Assembly (NCBI RefSeq): GCF_000242455.2
Contig: NC_019892.1
Location: 3,720,001-3,784,000, forward strand
Direction: 5' to 3'
DNA from: Singulisphaera acidiphila DSM 18658
Lineage (GTDB): Bacteria > Planctomycetota > Planctomycetia > Isosphaerales > Isosphaeraceae
DNA: 64,000 nucleotides
This document shows positions 9,198 through 17,997 of the stretch, piece after piece. Both the position numbers and the translations under genes were made by a program. Positions within the stretch are counted from its first letter, which is position 1; each line of letters starts with the position of its first letter. The notes beneath the pieces are model-generated. The model saw nothing but the letters and a program-made list of their open reading frames with translations. It had not been told where the DNA came from and did no database searches.

Positions 9198-9228
9198 AGG
9201 ACGGCTCCCATAACTGAGGAGTCGTCCT
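9198..9228 (-). terminator. Rho-independent terminator of the cytochrome gene
   Basis: AGGACGGCTCC (9198-9208) pairs with GGAGTCGTCCT (9218-9228), one mismatch on the minus strand, 9-base loop. On the minus strand it is followed by GTCCTTTTCC. It starts 36 bp after the stop at 9264. Confidence 0.72.
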
Positions 9229-9263
9229 TGCTCGAGGACATCAGTGTAAACCAGGAGTGAGAA

Positions 9264-11051
9264 TCAGAGTGATTCGAGAAAGGCGACCAGGTCGTCCCGT
9301 TCTTGGGGACTGAGGGCTCTTTCTTGACCTGGGCTGTGACTCTGAACCACCTGCGAGAGAGTGGCCGCCCTGCCGTCGTGGAAATAGGGGGCCGACCACC
9401 CAACACCCCGCAGGGAAGGGGGGTTAAACTTGCGGTTGCCTCCCGAGCCGTCGTCGAGCCCGACGTCTCGAACACCGGCGATCGTGTATGAAGGGGGCCG
9501 GTGGCAAGACTCACATCGCCTCGCCTGAAAGAGGGCCGCTCCCCGTTGGGCGGCGGGGTCGTCTCGAGGCCGGCGCGGCGGCGGCGGCCGAAGGCTTTCC
9601 AGATAGGCGACCAGGTCGTCGACCATGCCCGGTGCTGGGTCAGGGCCGCGCAGACTCGATTCAAGCGACTGGTGAACCTGATCGGCGAGCCGGGCGAGCG
9701 ACCCGTTCCAGGCCAGAGGTTCGGTCCCGGCCACCCCGAGCAAGCTCGGCGTGTTCTTGGGAGCGCCAAACCCGCCGTCACCCATCGTGTCGAAGTTCAA
9801 CCCATTGGTATGGCCTGCGTTGTGGCAGCTCGAGCAGCTCATCCAGCGATCGAGAGCACGTCGACCGTCGAGGAAGAGGGCTTCGCCACGTTGTTCCGGA
9901 GTCCGCGCGATCGGCCCTGAGCTGAGCTCGACGGAGGCGACGCGCGAGAGGTTGGCGACCTTGACGACGGAGATTCGGTCGGACATCGAGTCTGCCGTCA
10001 CGACAAGCTGCCCTGACCGATCAAAGGCAACGGCGACGGGTGATCGTCCCACCTCGAGCACTTGCAAACGCTGATTATGCCCCAAGGGGCGAAGCCCATG
10101 CGGCTCACCGGCAGCTACCAAGCCGCCGTTGGTGCGATCGTTCTTGAGAAGATGGTGCGATCCGGCCAAGGTGATGAAGATCTGGGTTCCGTCAGGGCTG
10201 AGCGCCAGCGCACTCGGGTCGGCGGCGCCGTGGACCGGACCGTCGAGAACGACCTGGCGACGGCTCAAGGGCTCGTCCGCTTCCGAGTCAAACTCCGAAA
10301 GCTGGACTCCGCTCAGACGGCTGGAAAGAATGAGTCCCCGGTCGATGTTGGCGGCCGTGATCGGAGCCGGTTCAAGCTGCTCCATGTGGATGACAAGCAG
10401 TTCCTTACCTTCATCCGAGACGGCGATCGCCCCAAGATTGACGCCCTCAAAGTTCCGGACTCGTTCGCTTCCCGGCCGGCCCGGCACGAAGTCGGCCAGA
10501 TGTCCGCCGAACGCGTCGGCAACGACCACCCGCCCCTTGGGCGTTCGCGCCAGCGCTCCCACCGGGAACGGCAGCCGGTGCGTAGCCACGACGTGCCCAT
10601 CCCGCCAATCGATGACCCGGACGGCCGCATCCCAGAGCGACCCGACCGCCACCTGACCGGCGGGGAGCGGAAGGATCCGGGTCGGACCTTTCCCGGCTGT
10701 CAGCGTCCGCACGACTGCGCCTTCGCGATCAAGGACGAGCGTTTCTCCATCCGCCCCTCCCACGAAATAGGTCGAACCGGTTTCGTCGAGGGCCAGCGAG
10801 CAAGGACGAATCGGCACCGGCCAATCGGCGACGACTTGCCAGTTCTGGGGATCGACGGTGACGAGTCGCCGAGCCTCGCGAAGCGCGACGTGCAGTCGAT
10901 CGTCGGGTCCCCAGAGCAGAGCCACAGGCACCTGGGGGCCGACCCGGTTCGCCGGCTCCGAACGCTCGGCACCAGGGACCGAGGTCATGGTCGTAAGAAC
11001 GCTCAGCAGCAGGCCGAACCCGAGGCCGGCGCCACGAATCATGGCGTGCAT
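9264..11051 (-). CDS. Exported beta-propeller protein with two cytochrome c motifs
   Basis: 595 residues with a signal peptide (MIRGAGLGFGLLLSVLT, cut after GA near residue 28; the ATG at 11042 is an alternative start). Residues 40-370 read as a YncE/NHL-like beta-propeller with repeats such as DETGSTYFVGGA and LSPDGTQIFITLAG. Residues about 385-595 carry two c-type heme motifs, CSSCH (406-410) and CESCH (513-517). The C-terminal part resembles the diheme cytochrome c peroxidase / MauG group, including an APKNTPSLLGV segment. It therefore is a periplasmic redox protein; whether it is a peroxidase, an oxidase or an electron carrier is not decidable here. The start is 15 bp after holA, so the two are probably cotranscribed although functionally unrelated. 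Confidence 0.85.
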   Translation of the reverse strand: MHAMIRGAGLGFGLLLSVLTTMTSVPGAERSEPANRVGPQVPVALLWGPDDRLHVALREARRLVTVDPQNWQVVADWPVPIRPCSLALDETGSTYFVGGADGETLVLDREGAVVRTLTAGKGPTRILPLPAGQVAVGSLWDAAVRVIDWRDGHVVATHRLPFPVGALARTPKGRVVVADAFGGHLADFVPGRPGSERVRNFEGVNLGAIAVSDEGKELLVIHMEQLEPAPITAANIDRGLILSSRLSGVQLSEFDSEADEPLSRRQVVLDGPVHGAADPSALALSPDGTQIFITLAGSHHLLKNDRTNGGLVAAGEPHGLRPLGHNQRLQVLEVGRSPVAVAFDRSGQLVVTADSMSDRISVVKVANLSRVASVELSSGPIARTPEQRGEALFLDGRRALDRWMSCSSCHNAGHTNGLNFDTMGDGGFGAPKNTPSLLGVAGTEPLAWNGSLARLADQVHQSLESSLRGPDPAPGMVDDLVAYLESLRPPPPRRPRDDPAAQRGAALFQARRCESCHRPPSYTIAGVRDVGLDDGSGGNRKFNPPSLRGVGWSAPYFHDGRAATLSQVVQSHSPGQERALSPQERDDLVAFLESL

Positions 11052-11065
11052 TCTCTCTATGATTC

Positions 11066-12070
11066 CTAATCTTGGCGGGGGCGGGCGAGTTCAATCAGAA
11101 GCTTCTCGATCACAACGCGAGGGGGCAAGTTGGATGCCCCCTTAAGGTCGAGGTCGGCTTGCAGCAAAAGGCGAGGGAGTTGATCGACCCGGCGCGGACC
11201 GAGGTGGGCGTGCTGAAGCCGCACCTTGTCCCGGCCGAATTTGATCCCGGCTTCCTCACAGGCATTGTCCAGAGGCATCCGATTCCTTCGCAATTGCCCG
11301 GCGTGATGAACCTTACGCAGTGATGCGCTCATCGCCGCAAGCAGACCGATCGGATGCTCCCCCGCGCCGAGCAGGCGATCGAGCAAATCGAGCGCGACCT
11401 CGCCCCGGCCGGTCGTGGTGGCGGTGAGTACGTTCCAAACGTCCTCGATTCGCCCCGCGCCCACCATTCGAGCCACAACATCCCGCTGGATCCGCGCTTG
11501 GGCTCCGACGAAGACGGCAAGCTTCTCGATCTCGGAGATCAAGAGCCCAACCTCGGTCCCCACCAGTTCGATCAAGAGCGAGGCCGCGTCAGAGTCGAGG
11601 CGGACTTCGGAGCGGGTCTTGGCCATGTGAACGAGCCAGGCACCCAAAACCTTTTCCGAAGGCCCTTTGCATTCGATGGAAAGGCCGGCCTTCTCCAGGT
11701 TCTTGGCGAGCTTGGTGTTCGACGGCCAGAGTTTCACCGCGAGGACCAGGACGCCGGCCGTCGACGGATGTTCGACGTAGGCCTCGAGCTCTTTGCGGTG
11801 TGCGGTAACGAATGGGTCGGCCCCGTCGACGATCACGACTTTGCGTTTTGCGAAAATGGGTACGGTGCGAACCTCGTCAATGACATCGGCCAGCGAGGCA
11901 TGCTCCCCGGCGAACCGGGTCAGGCCCATTTCCTCGTCGTCCCCGTGGAGAATCAACCGGCGAATCGACGCCAGGCTCTCCCGGCGCAGGTACACGTCGT
12001 CGCCGAAAACGGCGTAGACCGGTTTGACCGGCACTTTCGACGGGTCTTTGAGAAAGTCGATGGCATGCAT
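11066..12070 (-). CDS. holA: DNA polymerase III subunit delta
   Basis: 334 residues, the normal length. The N-terminus HAIDFLKDPSKVPVKPVYAVFGDD is typical of HolA, as are the PIFAKRKVVIVDGAD segment and the middle region ELVGTEVGLLISEIEKLAVFVG, and the C-terminal RKVHHAGQLRR plus HLGPRRVDQLPRLLLQADLDLKG. HolA opens the sliding clamp in the clamp-loader complex. As in other delta subunits there is no functional Walker A motif. The gene is 15 bp ahead of the cytochrome gene. Confidence 0.92.
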   Translation of the reverse strand: MHAIDFLKDPSKVPVKPVYAVFGDDVYLRRESLASIRRLILHGDDEEMGLTRFAGEHASLADVIDEVRTVPIFAKRKVVIVDGADPFVTAHRKELEAYVEHPSTAGVLVLAVKLWPSNTKLAKNLEKAGLSIECKGPSEKVLGAWLVHMAKTRSEVRLDSDAASLLIELVGTEVGLLISEIEKLAVFVGAQARIQRDVVARMVGAGRIEDVWNVLTATTTGRGEVALDLLDRLLGAGEHPIGLLAAMSASLRKVHHAGQLRRNRMPLDNACEEAGIKFGRDKVRLQHAHLGPRRVDQLPRLLLQADLDLKGASNLPPRVVIEKLLIELARPRQD

Positions 12071-12194
12071 GCGGAAAGCGTTCGCTCAGAATCGTCTCGA
12101 GGCCAAGACGAAGAAAAGTGTACCATTGCCACGCCGCAACCCGCCAGCCAGAGGGGCCATCGGCTCCACTCAAGGCCGCTTGGTCGAACGTTTC

Positions 12195-12608
12195 TCATCC
12201 CCTTTTGGGTGCATCGACAATCAGGGCGATCTGCCCCCATGTTTCTCCCGGACGAGTGGCACGAGTAGGGTCAACTTCGAGAATCAGCAGGTTCTTCGCT
12301 AAAAGCGGCCCAATCGATTCCGGAGCAAGTCGGAACGTCAAAGTCTCGTCCAACGGACCTTCCAGTACGTGGCCGTTGAGCTGGACCGCGAGCAGTCCCG
12401 GGACCTTTTCCAGACGCAAGGTAAGTGATTCGCGGAGCGGATCGATGGGTGGGCAACCAAAACGACGGAGCAGGCGCACGGGGCCGGCCTGACCGACGAC
12501 GGGCCATTCGATCGGTAAGGTCACCGGCCGCTTGATCGCGACATCCGCATCAGCGGCCCCGGTTTGCCACTCCCAGCCGCCACGGAGGCGAATCCAATGT
12601 TCGGGCAT
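12195..12608 (-). CDS. Small beta-rich protein, possible sugar-binding-like fold
   Basis: About 137 residues from an ATG at 12608 (MPEHWIRLRGGWEW). An upstream TTG at 12674 would add 22 residues. The pattern PVTLPIEWPVV, then LTLRLEKVPGLLAVQLNGHVLEG and LAKNLLILEVDPT, resembles the jelly-roll N-terminal sugar-binding domain of family 2 glycosidases, where a domain of this size binds carbohydrate; here it stands alone. No signal peptide. It lies 124 bp upstream of holA on the same strand. The fold is an inference from the strand pattern only. Confidence 0.6.
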   Translation of the reverse strand: MPEHWIRLRGGWEWQTGAADADVAIKRPVTLPIEWPVVGQAGPVRLLRRFGCPPIDPLRESLTLRLEKVPGLLAVQLNGHVLEGPLDETLTFRLAPESIGPLLAKNLLILEVDPTRATRPGETWGQIALIVDAPKRG

Positions 12609-13009
12609 TGCAAAAGTCCCAGCCAGCGGCCGCCGGGCTCCGAGGAACCAGAATCGAAAAGAGGGCCAAGGCAAGCCGGTTAGGGACAGATCCCGGTCGG
12701 TCTATTTGCTCTGGCCAGCGTGAGAGCCAGTCAGTATAGTCGTGTTCTCCCTTGTTCGAACGAGAGTTTTGCTTGCGAAGGCGAATCTCAAAAGTCGCCG
12801 AGGGAGTCGTATTAGCAGCCCTGCGCCGCTTTCCAGAAAACGCCCGATTTCCCAAAAATCCCACCTCGCGTCGAGCCTTGTTCGGGTCCTGAGAGTCGTC
12901 GATCAACGATCCGCACGCGGAATTCGGAATCGGAGGGGGCCGCCGTCGAGGAGTGTCCCCTCGGGCTCAGAACTCTAGAACCAGGTGGATGACCGTTCGC
13001 GGATCGCCT
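12609..13009. other. Divergent promoter region
   Basis: 400 bases between the minus-strand beta-rich gene and plus-strand fabH. A near-perfect dyad CTTGTTCGAACGAG (12751-12764) sits here and could be an operator, but I cannot link it to a regulator. No gene seen. Confidence 0.4.
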
Positions 13010-14029
13010 ATGAGCAACGGCCAATTGCACGTCGAGCCGCGGACCCGCTCGCTGACGGGAATACAGATCCTCGGGACCGGCAGCTACGTTCCCGAAAACG
13101 TAGTGACCAATCACGATTTGCGTGATTCGCACGGGTTTGACCCCGAATGGATCGTCAATCGGACAGGGATTCACGAACGCCGGTTCGCGCTTCCGCACCA
13201 GGCCACAAGCGATCTCTGCACCCAGGCCGCAATCCGCTGCCTGAAGGCTGCCGGCTGTGAACCAGCCGAGGTCGACCTGCTGGTCGTGGGCACTTTCACA
13301 CCTGACATGTGCTTTCCTTCCACCGGTAACCTGGTCCAGGACCGTTTGAAGTTAAACTGTCCGGCATTCGATATCCAGGCAGCCTGCGCGGGGTTTATCT
13401 TCGCGCTCATCACCGCTGCGCAGTTCGTGGCGGCCGGAACCAGCAAACGAGCCCTCGTCATTGGAGGGGACTGCAATAGCCGGGTGATCAATCCGGGCGA
13501 CCAGAAGAGCTTTCCGCTCTTCGGCGACGGGGCCGGGGCCGTCCTGCTCGGGCCGGGGTCACCGGAGCAAGGGCTGGTCTCCTACCAACTCGGATCCGAC
13601 GGCTCGGGGGGCGACTTACTGAGCCGGCCCGCTTGCGGGAGCCGGATCCCCCCCACGGTCGAGGCGCTCCAGCAAGGGCTCCACTTCCTCACGATGGACG
13701 GTCGCGCGGTGTTCAAGTGGGCCGTGCGGATCTTGACCGATTCGACGGTCGAGGTCATGAGAAAGGCCGATTGCCTGGTCGACGACGTTCGCTGGTTCAT
13801 CCCGCACCAGGCCAACGTTCGGATCATCCACGCCGCCAGCGACGTCCTCGGCTTCCATCGCGATGCCGTCTTCAAGAACCTCGAACGGTACGGCAATACT
13901 TCGGCCGGATCCGTCCCAATCGCTCTCGACGAGCTGGTCCAGGCCGGATCGATCGAGCGAGGCGACCTGCTCCTCACCTCGGGGTTCGGCGCAGGCTTGA
14001 ACTGGGGCACCGCGCTCTGGCGTTGGTAA
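13010..14029 (+). CDS. fabH: 3-oxoacyl-ACP synthase III
   Basis: 339 residues from an ATG at 13010; an ATG at 12989 is also in frame but its AGGTGG touches the start codon. FabH condenses an acyl-CoA with malonyl-ACP to start fatty acid synthesis. The thiolase-fold catalytic triad is complete: Cys126 in AACAGF, His266 in IPHQAN and Asn296 in YGNTSAG. The C-terminal GFGAGLNWGT signature is also present. The order of motifs and NWG end favour FabH over chalcone-synthase-like enzymes. It stands alone on the plus strand and ends in a strong shared terminator, so it is probably monocistronic. Confidence 0.93.
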   Translation: MSNGQLHVEPRTRSLTGIQILGTGSYVPENVVTNHDLRDSHGFDPEWIVNRTGIHERRFALPHQATSDLCTQAAIRCLKAAGCEPAEVDLLVVGTFTPDMCFPSTGNLVQDRLKLNCPAFDIQAACAGFIFALITAAQFVAAGTSKRALVIGGDCNSRVINPGDQKSFPLFGDGAGAVLLGPGSPEQGLVSYQLGSDGSGGDLLSRPACGSRIPPTVEALQQGLHFLTMDGRAVFKWAVRILTDSTVEVMRKADCLVDDVRWFIPHQANVRIIHAASDVLGFHRDAVFKNLERYGNTSAGSVPIALDELVQAGSIERGDLLLTSGFGAGLNWGTALWRW

Positions 14030-14098
14030 GGTTTGGGTCGGTCGGGCTTCGGACCTGACCTGGCAAAGGGCCTCGCAACCTTGAGACTCACAAACGCA

Positions 14099-14142
14099 AA
14101 CGAGCCGCCGCCGGCATGAAACCGGCGGCGGCTCGTTGTTTT
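14099..14142. terminator. Strong bidirectional terminator
   Basis: A perfect 16 bp stem, 14099-14114 with 14122-14137, loop CATGAAA, followed on the plus strand by GTTTT and on the minus strand by TTGCGTTTG. It lies between the convergent fabH and the LEPR surface protein and can serve both. Confidence 0.9.
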
Positions 14143-14156
14143 AGACTGCGGAAGAA

Positions 14157-16007
14157 TCAGAACTGGGCACTGCTGACCTTGCGGTGGATCGAGCGCGGGG
14201 GCAGATATCCACCGTTCTTCTGGCGAGCGTAGTAACCCGCGCCTCCGTTGTTGAGCGGGGTGGTCCCAGCGGTCGCGTAAAGGGTGCTGTTCGAGTTGCC
14301 CACGATACGACCAGGGCCGGCGATCCGAGGCGGATTGCCATAGATGTTGTTCGCCCCCGGACGATAGGTCGACGAGACAACGCCGTTGACCAGATCGCCG
14401 TTGACCTTGACCGGCCCGACCTTGCTCGGCGACCGCGTCCCTTCCAGCCCGGCAGCGAAGGAGGGGTAGTGGAAGCCCCCCTTGATCTCGCTGTTGACCG
14501 TCGTGCCGACGACCCGCGTCTTCCCGATCGAGCCGGCGGAAACGATCGCGGCCGAAGTCAACGCATTGCCGGGGTGAGGGAAGTAGGTGATATATCCCTG
14601 GCGATTGAGCTGAACAAAGTCGGGGTTGCTCGACGTCTGAAGTTCCGTGTTGGCGGGCTGGACATTCACTCTGCCGATGCGGTTTGCGGTCACCAGGCCC
14701 CCTTGCAAGCCGGCGGCGGGGTAGCCGGTCTGCCCCTCGGGAATCCCGAGTTGAGTGGCCGAGGCGCTGTTGCCGACGGGGCTGCCGAGTCCCTTCTTGA
14801 ACTTCAACGAGCCGATTCGGCCATTCACATCCAGACCCAAGGCGTCGGCATTCGCGCCGAACGAGGCCTTTCTGAGGTGGCTCAACCCGCTGAACCCATT
14901 CTGGAACGGGACAGCTCCGCGCGAGGCGGTGACATTGGTCACGCCCGCCTTGGACTTGAGCTGACCAATGCCGGTGGCCCGGACCGCCGTACGGCCCGTC
15001 GTGCCGACGATGGGGAACTGGTACTGAGTGCCGGCGCTGGCGATCGGGCTGAGCGTCGAGTTGGTGTAACGGAGCGTGGGTCCGCCGATCGGGCCGCGAA
15101 TCGTTTGCACGCCGTTGAGCTGCTGCGCCGGATCGACGTAGGGATGCTGGGTCGACGAGACAATCTCGAGACCGTGCAGCTCACCGTTCACGAGGAAATT
15201 GACCGTCGGGTTGACCTGCGGATCCGTCGCGACGGCCGCACCGGTGGAGTCGATGACCGTGTTGAAGATGCTGTCCAGCCGGATCGTCGGCGCCACCTTC
15301 AGCCGGGTCGACGGGTCGCCGATGACGATGTTGATCGGTCCATCCGGGATCCGTTCCGCACCGGTCGTGACGTCGGATGTCGCGGTGTCAAACGTGCCGA
15401 GGATGTTATGGAACTGAAGCAGGCCGACGCCGCCGGTCAGGAAGATCCCGGTATCGGAGTTGTTTGCCTGGCCCGCGGGCGGCGCAACGGTCTGGGTCAG
15501 AGTGAACCCATTCAGGATGATCGACTTCACACCGGTGGTGCTGACCAACTTGTTGAAGAGAACCGTGCCGTTAGTGGGCGTGTAGGCCGAGGCCGTGGTC
15601 TGAGCCGTCACATAGGTCCGGTTCGGGTCCGTCCCGATGAGCTGGATCGTGTCGATATCGTCGTCGAGCATCCCGTCGTTCGGGGTCGAGTCCGTGACCA
15701 AGACACTACCTGGTCCGTGGACCGTGATCGTCCACTCGTTCCTCTGGCGGTCCTTCCCCGAGACGACTTTGCCTCGGCTGTTCAAGAACTGCGCCTGAGG
15801 GTTCTGCCGCGCCTGATCGACCAAGCCATCAATCGAGAAGGCAAGAGGCTTGTGCGTCACCGCCGTGTAGACCGGCAAATCGGTCGGAATCCAAGGCGTG
15901 AACGGCTTGATGGTGGAAAGCACCGTTCGCTGCTCAAGTGCCTCGAGGCTCGATCCCAGCTTGAGCCGGTTCGAATCGGGCCGGTCAGACCGTTTAGTGG
16001 ATTTCAT
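14157..16007 (-). CDS. Large surface protein with LEPR-like N-terminal motif
   Basis: About 616 residues from an ATG at 16007 with GGAG 10 nt upstream; an in-frame TTG at 16025 is less likely. Residues 21-31 read LEALEQRTVLS, a variant of the LEPR-XLL motif that marks many exported planctomycete proteins in place of a classical signal peptide. The rest is Gly/Thr/Asn-rich with beta-strand repeats, for example TNVTASRGAVPF, LGLDVNGRIGSLKF and VTANRIGRVNV, suggesting a right-handed beta-helix or similar extended surface fold. No catalytic motif recognised. The C-terminus has a basic end (SIHRKVSSAQF). Likely cell-surface or secreted; function unknown. Confidence 0.72.
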   Translation of the reverse strand: MKSTKRSDRPDSNRLKLGSSLEALEQRTVLSTIKPFTPWIPTDLPVYTAVTHKPLAFSIDGLVDQARQNPQAQFLNSRGKVVSGKDRQRNEWTITVHGPGSVLVTDSTPNDGMLDDDIDTIQLIGTDPNRTYVTAQTTASAYTPTNGTVLFNKLVSTTGVKSIILNGFTLTQTVAPPAGQANNSDTGIFLTGGVGLLQFHNILGTFDTATSDVTTGAERIPDGPINIVIGDPSTRLKVAPTIRLDSIFNTVIDSTGAAVATDPQVNPTVNFLVNGELHGLEIVSSTQHPYVDPAQQLNGVQTIRGPIGGPTLRYTNSTLSPIASAGTQYQFPIVGTTGRTAVRATGIGQLKSKAGVTNVTASRGAVPFQNGFSGLSHLRKASFGANADALGLDVNGRIGSLKFKKGLGSPVGNSASATQLGIPEGQTGYPAAGLQGGLVTANRIGRVNVQPANTELQTSSNPDFVQLNRQGYITYFPHPGNALTSAAIVSAGSIGKTRVVGTTVNSEIKGGFHYPSFAAGLEGTRSPSKVGPVKVNGDLVNGVVSSTYRPGANNIYGNPPRIAGPGRIVGNSNSTLYATAGTTPLNNGGAGYYARQKNGGYLPPRSIHRKVSSAQF

Positions 16008-16306
16008 CGAAGATTCCCTCCCCAATGCGGCTCGGAAAAAGGCCGGTCACTCCGCCCGTCTTCCTGCCAGGCGTAAAACCGCCGCGAGCCGCCGTCCCTG
16101 ATTCGGATGGCTGTCCGGCTGAAAACCCCCGGATCGTGCGCCTATCGGATGAGTCGAGACGGTTTTTCCAATCAGTCCGATCCCAAGCCCTTGATGGCGC
16201 AACGAGCTAAGGCTACGGCTTATTAACTCGGCGATCGTCTCGCGAAGACTTCAGGCGAGCCGATAAGGTAGGCAAGCAGGGGTATCGAGGAAACCAGAAG
16301 GGAGGA

Positions 16307-16669
16307 TTACGCCGTAGAGACCGGACGCAGCGACGCCAGTGCCTGACTCTCGTCATCGGCAAAGGTGAAATATTGGGTAAGCTTCATGATCCGCAGGAGG
16401 TCGAGGACGACCGGCTGGACGCCGAAGAGGACGAGTTTGCCCTTCTTCGTATCGATGCGTCGCTTCAAACCGACAAGGATTGCGACACCTGAGCTGGAGA
16501 GGTAGTCGACTTTGCTCAGGTTGAAGGCGACCCGAGGCATCTCGATCGCCTCGACGAGTTCATACAGCATGTCGCGGAACGCGGAGGTTCGGAAGTCATT
16601 CAAGCCGGCAGCATCGTCGAGCATGATGACCAGACCATCCGGCTCCTCTCGAGTACGAAACGAGGACAT
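16307..16669 (-). CDS. STAS-domain protein (anti-sigma factor antagonist type)
   Basis: 120 residues, one STAS domain. The phosphorylation-site loop reads DYLSSSGVAILVGL (Ser58-60), matching the SpoIIAA/RsbV pattern D-x-S-S-G. Typical partners are a switch kinase and a phosphatase that control an alternative sigma factor; none is encoded nearby, so partners must be elsewhere. It lies between the surface-protein gene and the plus-strand lipoprotein gene. 299 bases without other features separate it from the surface protein start. Confidence 0.85.
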   Translation of the reverse strand: MSSFRTREEPDGLVIMLDDAAGLNDFRTSAFRDMLYELVEAIEMPRVAFNLSKVDYLSSSGVAILVGLKRRIDTKKGKLVLFGVQPVVLDLLRIMKLTQYFTFADDESQALASLRPVSTA

Positions 16670-16876
16670 GATGATATCGACTCCTGAGGATCGCGGCCCA
16701 GGTCTTGATGGTGTCGAGGCAGATCAGGTGGGCCAGGTCTCGAAGAACCGGGTGTGGTCGACTCGAGCCTTACTCGCGAGGAGCAAGGACTTTGCTCTTT
16801 ATTGAAAGTAACTCAGAGAAGGCGTGATGTCGATCTTCTTCTCAGTGAAGTTCCTGGAAAATGGGAGACCTGGGTC

Positions 16877-17137
16877 ATGCAACCCCACCTCGGCCGAATC
16901 CTGATCGCTCTCGTCATGTCGGGTTCCCTTCTTGGCTGTCATGGCCCCGACCGAGTCGGCTCGGACGACGGCGGTGGGCTCGTCAACGTCCGAACCAAGA
17001 ACGGCGTTCATGTTCGTGCCCCCTTCGTCAACGTCCACGTCGCCACCCGAAATCCGGAAGAGCGAGCGGAGGTCAATCCACCGTCCAATCCTCCCGCAGA
17101 ACTCACTCCTCGCGATTTGGGTCAGGGCGAACCCTGA
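16877..17137 (+). CDS. Small lipoprotein, unknown function
   Basis: 86 residues from an ATG at 16877 with GGGAG upstream (an open frame of 41 codons ahead of it is out of character). The N-terminus MQPHLGRILIALVMSGSLLGC ends in a lipobox with the lipidated Cys near residue 21. A conserved-looking NVRTKNGVHVRAPFVNVHV segment follows, then a Pro-rich acidic tail. Similar small lipoproteins with a V.A.F.NV pattern are seen in planctomycetes, but I cannot name the family. A 254-base spacer with no other feature follows. Confidence 0.62.
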   Translation: MQPHLGRILIALVMSGSLLGCHGPDRVGSDDGGGLVNVRTKNGVHVRAPFVNVHVATRNPEERAEVNPPSNPPAELTPRDLGQGEP

Positions 17138-17391
17138 CCACAACAAAAGAGGAGCCCCAACGGTGGCGCGGATTCGCCCGATCGGAGCTGATCATCCGGT
17201 ATTTCTCCACAATCGGCGCGTTTTCAAGCGGCGTTGATGCGGTTAAAGTGGGGAATTGATCCTGGTCGAACGACCTTTTTCGCAGGACGACGAGTGGAAG
17301 GGCGAGCGGTCCGGTTTACGTGTTTGTTGACGCTTCTCGGCCATCGCCCGGCCCCCTCGGACACCAAGCTCGAGCACGAGGAGTTGTCCCT

Positions 17392-17868
17392 TTGAACCGT
17401 CTCTGGCTAGCCCTGAAGTCCTGCTTCCGCACGATGACCGACCGTGACTTCGCGGCTCGGGTTGAACCGCTCTTCCTCAAGGCCTCGACGGGCCCCGACC
17501 TCCGGGTCCTGGCGGTCCTCCAGCGCGACGGGCGCTTGATCGACTTCCTTGAGGAAGACATCGACGCCTACACCGACGCTCAGATCGGCGCGGCGGTCCG
17601 GGACATCCATCGCGGCTGCCGCAAGTCTTTGCGTGATTACCTGACGATCGAGCCGATCATGAACGCGGCCGAGGAAGAGCGGGTAACGATCGCGGCCGAC
17701 TTCGATCCGGCCGCCATCCGCCTGATCGGTAACGTGAATGGATCGCCTCCGTTCCAGGGCGTTTTGAAACACCACGGCTGGCGGGTCAAGGCGGTCCATC
17801 TCCCCATCCTCCCAGTCGCCCGTGACGATACGTCGGTGCTCTCGCCGGCTGAGGTCGAGGTCGCCTGA
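17392..17868 (+). CDS. DUF2760-domain protein
   Basis: About 158 residues. I start at a TTG at 17392 because GAGGAG lies 8 nt upstream and because the conserved part begins NRLWLALKSCFRTM; an in-frame GTG at 17320 would add an unconserved Pro/Gly-rich leader. The segments FLEEDIDAYTDAQIGAAVRDIHRGCRKSL and PFQGVLKHHGWRV are typical of DUF2760. Genes of this family usually sit immediately before an Hsp70-like gene, as here (129 bp). The biochemical role is unknown; linkage suggests a cofactor or substrate adaptor of the chaperone. Confidence 0.82.
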   Translation: MNRLWLALKSCFRTMTDRDFAARVEPLFLKASTGPDLRVLAVLQRDGRLIDFLEEDIDAYTDAQIGAAVRDIHRGCRKSLRDYLTIEPIMNAAEEERVTIAADFDPAAIRLIGNVNGSPPFQGVLKHHGWRVKAVHLPILPVARDDTSVLSPAEVEVA

Positions 17869-17997
17869 GCAGGCCGCCGAGAGGCGGTAGGCGCATGCCC
17901 CTCGACGCCCTTTTTTTTTCTTTTGGATTGACCGGCGTCGGAGCCGAGTCCCCTACAGGCTCAGGTCCTCTTTGGTTGCACAACGCAAGGAGTCCGC

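Noticed and set aside
12751..12764. CTTGTTCGAACGAG dyad as SOS box
   Set aside because: It does not have the spacing of known LexA boxes and the flanking genes are not SOS genes.
14184..16076. Plus-strand 630-codon frame opposite the LEPR surface protein
   Set aside because: Same mirror effect; the minus-strand frame has the motif, ribosome site and terminator.
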